Shown in pieces: positions 57,111 through 64,000 of a stretch of 64,000 nt of DNA. Source of the stretch: Atriophallophorus winterbourni (Eukaryota > Platyhelminthes > Trematoda > Plagiorchiida > Microphallidae). The notes beneath the pieces were generated by a model, which saw nothing but the letters and a program-made list of their open reading frames with translations, searched no databases and was not told the DNA's origin. Every line of letters starts with the position of its first letter. Position 1 is the stretch's first letter. The DNA lies in assembly GCA_013407085.1 (NCBI GenBank), contig JACCGJ010010420.1, forward strand, positions 124,001 through 188,000. Reading direction: 5' to 3'. The position numbers and the translations under genes are program-made.

Positions 57111-57523
57111 TCAGGGAGAGACATTGAACGTTTTCGGGTTAATAAGAAACCGCGCGTTTTGAAACGGTGGTTCTTTCACTCCTTTCAGCAGCACTTTTAA
57201 TTCCACCGGACTGTACCACGTTATATCTGGTTGATTTAAAGTCAGATTGAACACCCGCCTTTGATACACCGTGCAAATCGGTTGGTAATTGGGAAACTTC
57301 GATTGCAGAAACTCCTTGACCTTTTTGAAAAAATTAAAGGAAAATTAGTAATTTTTATATAATTTAAAAGAGATACGTACAGAACCCATAGCGCGCCTCA
57401 CGAGCACTGCTTCTTCAACTTTATAAGGGTGTCTTTCACAGTACCGTTTTCCACTGTCACCCTTTGTAGTGCACGGTATTCGGTATCGAGCATTCGCACA
57501 AGAGGTGCAACATCTTCATCGTT
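57111..57523 (-). CDS. Candidate last two exons of an unidentified host gene
   Basis: On the minus strand an exon from about 57523 (after CCGTAG) to 57381 is followed by a strong donor GTACGT and a 60-base intron (57321-57380, ending TTTTTTCAAAAAG). The final exon (57320-57111) reads VKEFLQSKFPNYQPICTVYQRRVF then LNQPDITWYSPVELKVLLKGV and stops at 57111-57113. In phase with it, exon 1 reads YCERHPYKVEEAVLVRRAMGS. A different frame of exon 1 is also open (DVAPLVRMLDTEYRALQRV, stop at 57398-57400), so exon 1's frame, or a frameshift within it, is unresolved. Composition is protein-like; no family is recognised. Confidence 0.4.
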
Positions 57524-57954
57524 CTACGGATATTCTCACATTTTTATTTACGTTTAATCTGTGGCGAATCGTCTTATATTTGAACATTTTGTATTGCGAT
57601 CTCGTCTCGTTCGAATACAATGTGGAGCTAATATGCGAGATCACAAAATGTTTTCGCGAAACATCTTTGTTAGTTACCTTGTGATCCGTTCTCAGATTTA
57701 ACGACTATTGGCTTCATACGATGAAAGGCGATAATAATTCTACTTATACTAGCCGCAATATTTCCGCATTATGAACGTGCGAGTAATAGGAAAATACGGC
57801 CAACTGATTTGCGTTTTTCTCAAGTAAGTCGACTCATACTCATGTTACAAATGTACAGGATGGAAATTGGTTCCTATTCTGCAAGCACTATGGAAAGTTG
57901 AAATCAAGAAGTCAGCATTTAAGCAGGCGTCACATGAAATAGGTAAACGTTTGC
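57524..57954. other. No gene recognised
   Basis: AT-rich; it may be the intron upstream of the candidate gene at 57.1-57.5 kb. Confidence 0.3.
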
Positions 57955-58041
57955 AAGATATAAAACCTATCAAGTTGCGCTTATATGCCACTGTTGGCTG
58001 AGTTTGTCAAATCACATGTGCCATGTAGATAGGTATTAAAC
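57955..58041 (-). repeat. Part of a satellite unit left of the hAT insertion
   Basis: ATGCCACTGTTGG followed by ACATGTGCCATGT corresponds to the middle of the 233-bp unit in minus orientation. The unit continues after the hAT element at 59598. Confidence 0.6.
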
Positions 58042-58294
58042 CAGTGGTTCTTGACCTTTTTGGTGGTACCGAACCATACAAGTTCCATGCACGCATTCAT
58101 CCAACCCTTCGTAGTTGGAAAAATAAAAAGTGTTTTTTGTTCCAATTCAAAGGATATGTATATAACTATATACTGTATAATTGCACAAACTGTCTCATGC
58201 ATCATTTGCACACAAAATCACTGTGTTGAAAGACAAAAAACCAACACAACGAATTTGGCAAATAAACAAACACGAAATGAATATTTACCGCAAA

Positions 58295-58863
<569 letters not shown>

Positions 58864-59172
58864 TCACAAATCACGTACGACAAGGACAATCACAAGTCGA
58901 CTACCGATTGACCCGAGCTGCCTGCAGCAGTCAGCACTGATATAAATCCAAGCGATGTGGCGTGATCAGCTGCAACCAATAATAGTCAAGCAGAGCGTGA
59001 CGTCACGTCGGTGTAAATATCACAGTTTGCTCACGCGCGCAAACTTTTTCCAATCCTTAACTATTCTACGGTTTTGCTTTCATTGCAAAGATCGCGTTGA
59101 GCTACGCATTTTGATAACTGTTTCTGTATTCTACCTTGTGTAGTTAACAAGCTATACTGGATTATTTGCAAA

Positions 59173-59583
59173 ATGACGAAATCACGAGTTCCGAAGCAAC
59201 CACATCGGCCTGCTGACCAAACGACCACCGCTCAGCCGAACAACCCAACCCAGGCTACTAACACGTTTTTCCGCATCACGAAATCCAACATATAAACAAT
59301 AAAATCGATCGATCCAACTGTGACAGCGACATGTAACCAACTTCACCTCATTGCCAAGCGCCTGGACCCGGCGAACGCAACAATGGTCACGGCCGGCCCA
59401 ACTGATAAAACGAATCTCGACACGCAGACTTGTCCCGAAGTCACGTGCAAATCATGTGAAAAACCTGCGAAACCTATGGCGCGTAAAGTAATAACGTGTT
59501 TTCTGTGTATGGGTAAAATCCATGGTAAACCGTCGCACCCCAGAAAAGGACTCACCGAACCCCTAAGGTTCGATCGAACCCGG
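59173..59583 (+). pseudogene. Foreign plus-strand reading frame inside the hAT element, with a C-rich zinc-finger-like motif
   Basis: The ATG at 59173 opens MTKSRVPKQPHRPADQTTT, with a stop after 40 codons (59293-59295). The same frame stays open to 59619 and includes CKSCEKPAKPMARKVITCFLCMGKIH, a CX2C-X14-CX2C-X4-H pattern. ORF1 proteins of CR1-type LINEs and PHD fingers have such a pattern, so a captured LINE ORF1 piece is one explanation. It runs into the hAT terminal repeat, so its 3' end is lost. The upstream 200 bases hold a TGACGTCA site at 59000-59007. Confidence 0.4.
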
Positions 59584-59597
59584 GTTAAGAACCACTG

Positions 59598-59775
59598 TAT
59601 TAAACCAATGATCATGTAGAAAAATGCTCATTCGCATGCATTTCAATCACACACACCTCACGACTGCATTGGTACTGTTTGCACCCATCAGGTAGGGACA
59701 GTAAGTTCAGGATCCGCACGTGCTTGAAACAGTTAACGAATGGTAAACGATTTGCGTTTGTTGGTCGCACTAACC
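59598..59775 (-). repeat. Satellite unit right of the hAT insertion
   Basis: It continues the interrupted unit: GCATGCATTTC, then a ribozyme-like segment near 59655-59690 (CTGATGG in place of CTGATGA and no GAAA), then GGATCCGCACGTGCTTGAAAC. It ends at about 59775, where the orientation reverses. Confidence 0.75.
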
Positions 59776-60110
59776 CTATCCAGCAGTGGCATACACGGAA
59801 CGTGACCTTATTGTCTCTACCTGATGAGGGCTTACAGCACGAAACCGGTTGTTGTGTGTTGGAACTGCATGCGAATGAGCATTTTTTTCATATTCATGGA
59901 TCTAGTCCTTATCTACATGTACATGCGCATATGTGATTGAACAGGTTTGCTGTACAATGGTGGCATACAAAAGCGACTTGTTTTCCATTCTTCAACTGTT
60001 TCCAACGCACGCGGATCAAATCCTTACAACCCCTACCTGATGAGTATAAACCGTAAGTAACCATTCGTGGGATGTGTGCGATGGAAATGTATTCAAATGA
60101 GCATTTCAGG
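59776..60110 (+). repeat. Inverted satellite units after an orientation switch
   Basis: From 59776 the unit reads in plus orientation (TATCCAGCAGTGGCATAC). At about 59830-59863 there is a nearly complete ribozyme core: CTGATGA, GAAA and ACCGGT are all present, but cleavage-site GTC is GTT and stem II has a mismatch. A second unit with CTGATGAG at about 60040 has lost GAAA. Confidence 0.75.
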
Positions 60111-62430
60111 TATGTAAGCTTTTTACATCGAACCTACGAGTTTGAAAGAACTTGCTCTTGACCGCTCACTTTAGAGGCACTGTGTAAAGCGTCATCTGTA
60201 AGCTGGGGGAAGAACAGGTACTACTTTCGACTGCTGGTCGTATATCACGCCGGCAGCTTGCAACTGCCGTCAATCTACAGAGTACTGCATATCAGTGTGA
60301 GTGGTGCGGGAGAGATTGTTTTCCCTGAACTGGACTGCTTACTCATTCGAACGTCTGTGGGAAAATTTTCCATCGTGCACTTTTGAAACACATTGATTGT
60401 TGATATTAACCGATAGAGTTAAACAACAAAACCTGCTCAACTAGGTGTGCGAGACCATCTCATCTAACCTTTTCGATCATCAATTTTCAGAAATACTATG
60501 CATATTTGTAACAAACGTGGCAATTACTAATTTACTTACCGGGTTACACACTTCGCTTTCCTGCCCGATCGTGTTTGAAATTAAATACTTAGTATCCAAC
60601 AGATACACTGTGAAAGAAGATGCAATATGTATTTGCTCAAAGTACACAATTTTCATGAAAATATTGTGTAACGTACTTGATCTACGATTGATACCGTCGC
60701 ACGTGGTGTAAAATACCTCTGAAATGGAAGGTTGATGTTATATTTCATATCTAATATATCCACGAATCCACAAAACAAGAGGAGGGGTGTGACCTAAACG
60801 AAATCAATAGATGAGAAAGCATGAATGTGGGGTCGTAATGGCATTGATCACATTTCGTCCACGAGTGGTGTGAAATAATGTGGTAGTGATTGAAATAAGC
60901 AATGCAACCATATTTTTCAAGATCTATATTATGTATTTCGTCAGTTTTAATCCACAATAACAATGCAATGTTTAAAGTTCATTGATCAGGTATATCAGAC
61001 TCTTTAAACATGGATTTGTAAATGTTTGTTAATTTTCGCTCTAGCTAGCGTGATTATTATAAAGCTCGAGTTGTGCATTTTCTAATCAGCAGAAACTTGC
61101 TAAACTTGGGTCCACTGTGTTCATTTTCCAATTTTCGACTGAATTAAGCTGTCCCATTAATTTAAAGCTACGTTAGGTTTGCTTTTATTCTCCAGATGAT
61201 CGTTTGGCTCTTGGCAGATCTCCCGTTGCGTAGTACAGAAGTCATTTATTCTGACCTCATCGTTTGTACATCGTACTATCCGAAATGCTTTTGAGAAATT
61301 GATTTGCCTTATTTATGTTGAGTGCGAGAACTATTATCCGGCTAGGTTTAGGTTGAGTTTCTTTTTAGAATGACTGCGTTTTTAGCAGCGATTCACAAAG
61401 TTATTATCACTCAACAGCTCAAAAACTCTTTTAAACGACCATTCTATAGTCTTACTCATTTATCCGCACTTACAATTCGCAAACGGGTTTTCGTTATTGC
61501 TATCCATCTTTTGGATGAAGTGCATATTATTTTTAGCGAGCATCGAATCAGTGAAAATGTTGGGAAACAATGTTTTGACTTTTGATCCACTGGTAATTAG
61601 CGTTCAGGTATAAAATCATACAAAAATCTTGTCAAACAATGTAAATTTACAAAGGTTATCCCGAAGATCGACGTTGGTCTCTCCCCTTCTAATAAATTAT
61701 AGAACTTACCGCAATCATTTCTTCAGATGCAAATACAACATACATATACATACATACATATAAACATAATAAAACTACGCTTAATCACTACATTGGATTT
61801 GTTTTTCTGTCTTCGAAAAACGGAATGCTGACCAAGGATGATAAGCTTTAAATAAACATTGCACCGCTTGTTCAATCCGACTAACATATTATTAAAGATT
61901 AAAAATACCCTGTTGCATTTTGCTGACCATAGATGGACAAATGCAATCTAAGCTCTATCAGCATATTAATAATTATGACACAATAAAACAGAGTTTGCGA
62001 CAAACCGTAATTTGGATACTTCGGCAACACGCTCCATGTAAAGTCGTACAAATTTATTTTTTCAGATATCCTCGGCAGTTTCGCAATCAAAAGTTCCTTC
62101 ATTTCTTTTGTCATTTCGACCTCAAATTTCTGATAGATTCCTGTTCCGGTTTTGGTTTGGTTCACCAGGCTGCAGGACCCAAATTCATTATTCAGCGGCT
62201 TCTTGGTGAACTGCGAAAGCTATAAATTTGCCGCATAAAAATTGTGGATTTTTATGCTACAGCAATGTCGCTTTCATTTCAAAAAGAAACTTAATTTAGC
62301 ATTTAAATCCTTAAATTTCCTTAAATTTTATATTTGAAAGTAATGAATCATTAAGCAAAAGTTTGATATATTCAAGTAGAGCAAACATAATTTGCTTGTA
62401 AATTTGGTATACTGATACATGTATAATTCA
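60111..62430. other. AT-rich intergenic DNA, no gene recognised
   Basis: Open frames are short. The longest reasonable one (plus, about 60157-60387) has no start or family match. A CATA-type microsatellite lies at 61738-61764. Confidence 0.4.
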
Positions 62431-62431
62431 G

Positions 62432-62472
<41 letters not shown>

Positions 62473-62481
62473 TATATATAT
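62432..62481. repeat. (TA)n microsatellite
   Basis: About 50 bases of almost pure TA dinucleotides with two single-base interruptions. Confidence 0.95.
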
Positions 62482-62541
62482 GAAGAAGACATGCAATGGT
62501 CAGCAGCATAATTAATTTCTGAAACTACATTTTTCTTCCGG

Positions 62542-63005
62542 GTGAAATCGTTGTGCCTTGCTAGTCAATACCTTTTATATTACCACTACACTACTCGCTT
62601 GCCATCGTTTATGTCAAAGTTGTATTTTGCACCTCCTCGACAGCGCATTATCCACCAACAGAAATCACCTCATCTAGATACGAGTAATTTTGATTATGCG
62701 CGACGTGACACTGTAAACCACTTCAACCATCCTATCACGGATCACACAGAGTTATTGAGCGTAAACCCACATACTTAGTTTTTGATATGAATGGTTGATG
62801 TGACACGGTTTCTATTGATCGTCTGAAACCAGCTTTCGTTGAGCTTACGCCTTCAACTCCATCAAGCGTCATTACCATTCAATCACAACCGCCATGTAAT
62901 ACTTATTTTCCTACCTCCCCGTGTTTATCCGAATCCTTCAGTCGCTTCCAGCCCGGTTCAAACTCGAACCGGAAGACATTTGAATTAGCTCAAACGTCTT
63001 GCTGA
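62542..63005 (+). pseudogene. Relic of a CsRn1-type integrase C-terminus
   Basis: In two frames this matches the end of Pol in the gypsy elements at 25.2 and 36.0 kb. SPHLDTSNFDYARRDTV (62661-62711) corresponds to their HPDL-THVFVRVD segment. LQPSYHGSHRVIERKPTYLVFDMNG (62722-62796) corresponds to LQAPYTGPYKVLQRKPKYYILEYNG. After a stop, CDTVSIDRLKPAFVE corresponds to DSISIDRLKLAYIE. A serine/proline-rich tail ends at 63003-63005. No LTR or other part of the element is visible nearby. Confidence 0.65.
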
Positions 63006-63637
63006 ATAAGCGACCTCATGAACATTTCGAGGAATGCTATCCTTTATTTAAGCCTAACTAATGCTCTGGTGGTAAAGTATTGTGGTGAACTACTTTCACT
63101 TTGTAACGTAAACGTTTTGACCTTCTATGGATATTCGTTTTTTTGGCATTGAATGCTCATTCGAATTAATGATTGTAATATACACACTTTTGCGGTTTAT
63201 CCAATTTCTAACCTTGAGACTGTCTTCTTCCGTGGTTGCTACGTTTGTGTAGGTCGCTTCGTTGAGCAATCGTGATTTACGGATCCTCGAAAATCAAAAA
63301 TTTTTACCCATACCTAGATTCCTCCTAAATTTTTTTAGTCTACTCACGACATTTTCCCTTTTTTCCTCAGTGAATCCCCTGTTTTTCAATCGTTTTATAT
63401 TTTAAACAATGGTGACTGTAGAACAATCGATTCTTCTTTCCGGAAAAACATATCCCCCACATATATAGTAAACTTTGCAACTAGAGGCGTTGCTCAACTA
63501 AACTACTTCTTCGTGACAGATTTAACGAATAACTATGCGAATGCACATGCACTTATCGTTGGCACTTGGAACTGTGTAATCAAAGTTATGCCAAAACCCT
63601 GTGGAACAATTATGCGCCCGACAATTCCTCTTCAGGT
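63006..63637. other. No gene recognised
   Basis: AT-rich DNA without a supported feature. Confidence 0.35.
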
Positions 63638-63864
63638 TTACAGGGAGCGATAAATTCGGAGCAATATTGAGGCTTTGAAACTGATGATTTCTTCGACCAA
63701 CTTCTCATTGTTCTCGGACAGTGATGTGTCGCGTGAATGATATGCAATCACAGAATATTTAAATTCATGGTACGACATTTGAAGCCCATTTGAATCAACT
63801 TGTATTAGACCTGTGGATATTTCGTCAACTGCACCGGAAAGATTTTGCCGGCAAAATGAGCATG
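63638..63864 (-). CDS. Candidate host exon without start codon
   Basis: On the minus strand an open frame lies between an acceptor-like TTAG/AAG at 63865-63866 and a stop at 63638-63640. It reads CSFCRQNLSGAVDEISTGLIQV, then MSYHEFKYSVIAYHSRDT and EEIISFKASILLRIYRSL, about 75 codons with a normal protein composition. A CX2C pair near its beginning suggests a zinc-binding module. No family is recognised, and the final CTGTAAAC could be a donor instead of a stop. Chance cannot be excluded. Confidence 0.3.
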
Positions 63865-64000
63865 CTTACCGCGTCAGTAACAAGGTACTGACCAGCTGTA
63901 TGTAAATTCACTATAAGGTGAAGCAGACACTAGGCAATTATTGAAGGCTTTAAGAAAACATTGTGGCCAATACAATGTGCGCCGGTAACGAAGTAACTCG
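63865..64000. other. Right edge of the window, no feature recognised
   Basis: If the exon at 63638-63864 is real, this is its upstream intron. Confidence 0.3.

Noticed and set aside
60157..60387. 75-codon plus-strand open frame
   Set aside because: No start codon, splice sites or family similarity; frames of this length are common by chance in 64 kb.

Overview
This window is eukaryotic repeat-rich DNA, most likely from a flatworm and probably a trematode. The grounds are an intact RTE-clade LINE of the schistosome SR2 type, CR1-like LINEs with (TTC)n tails, and Ty3/gypsy elements whose Gag carries the Cys-His-Cys-Cys zinc motif of the CsRn1 clade known from flukes. There are also hammerhead-bearing tandem repeats and very short introns. 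No bacterial-type operons, tRNA or rRNA genes were seen. The organism call is inference.

Layout. 1-1876: 3' part of a CR1-like LINE. 1877-3443: one arm of a 1.6 kb inverted repeat; its partner is at 39123-40727. 3326-11784: an old plus-strand gypsy element interrupted at 3776-8893 by a younger minus-strand CsRn1-type element with 98% identical LTRs and a 4-bp target duplication. 13150-18471: a 233-bp satellite array split by a 5'-truncated RTE. 18472-21193: two CR1 copies head to head. 21194-25565: a third gypsy element. 25627-29740: a CR1 copy interrupted by a 1.26 kb piggyBac derivative with TTAA duplication. 29747-30780: a MULE-type transposase pseudogene with a 68-bp in-frame intron. 31371-33048: the satellite in the opposite orientation. 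33049-38871: two inverted RTE fragments enclosing another LINE and a fourth gypsy element. 40738-43225: further RTE pieces, including a 0.37 kb internally deleted one. 43226-49350: mostly low-copy-looking DNA with a decayed PIG-A-like segment. 49351-52450: an old RTE relic. 52917-56084: a full-length RTE with intact 997-residue ORF and 13-bp target duplication. 57111-57523: a candidate two-exon host gene end. 57955-60110: satellite units with a 1.56 kb hAT inserted (8-bp duplication). 62542-63005: a gypsy integrase relic. 63638-63864: a possible host exon.

How it fits together. Most sequence is transposon inserted in transposon, so relative ages can be read from the nesting. The most notable component is the 233-bp satellite. 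Its consensus contains every invariant base of a type I hammerhead ribozyme (CUGAUGA, a 4-bp stem II, GAAA, a minimal palindromic stem III ACCGGU, cleavage after GUC) plus a separate perfect 8-bp hairpin. One unit near 16470 on the minus strand keeps the complete core. The likely role is self-processing of tandem transcripts into monomers, as in animal retrozymes and the schistosome Sm-alpha repeats. The autonomous partner that would mobilise it is not identifiable here; the intact RTE at 52.9-56.1 kb is only one candidate source of reverse transcriptase.
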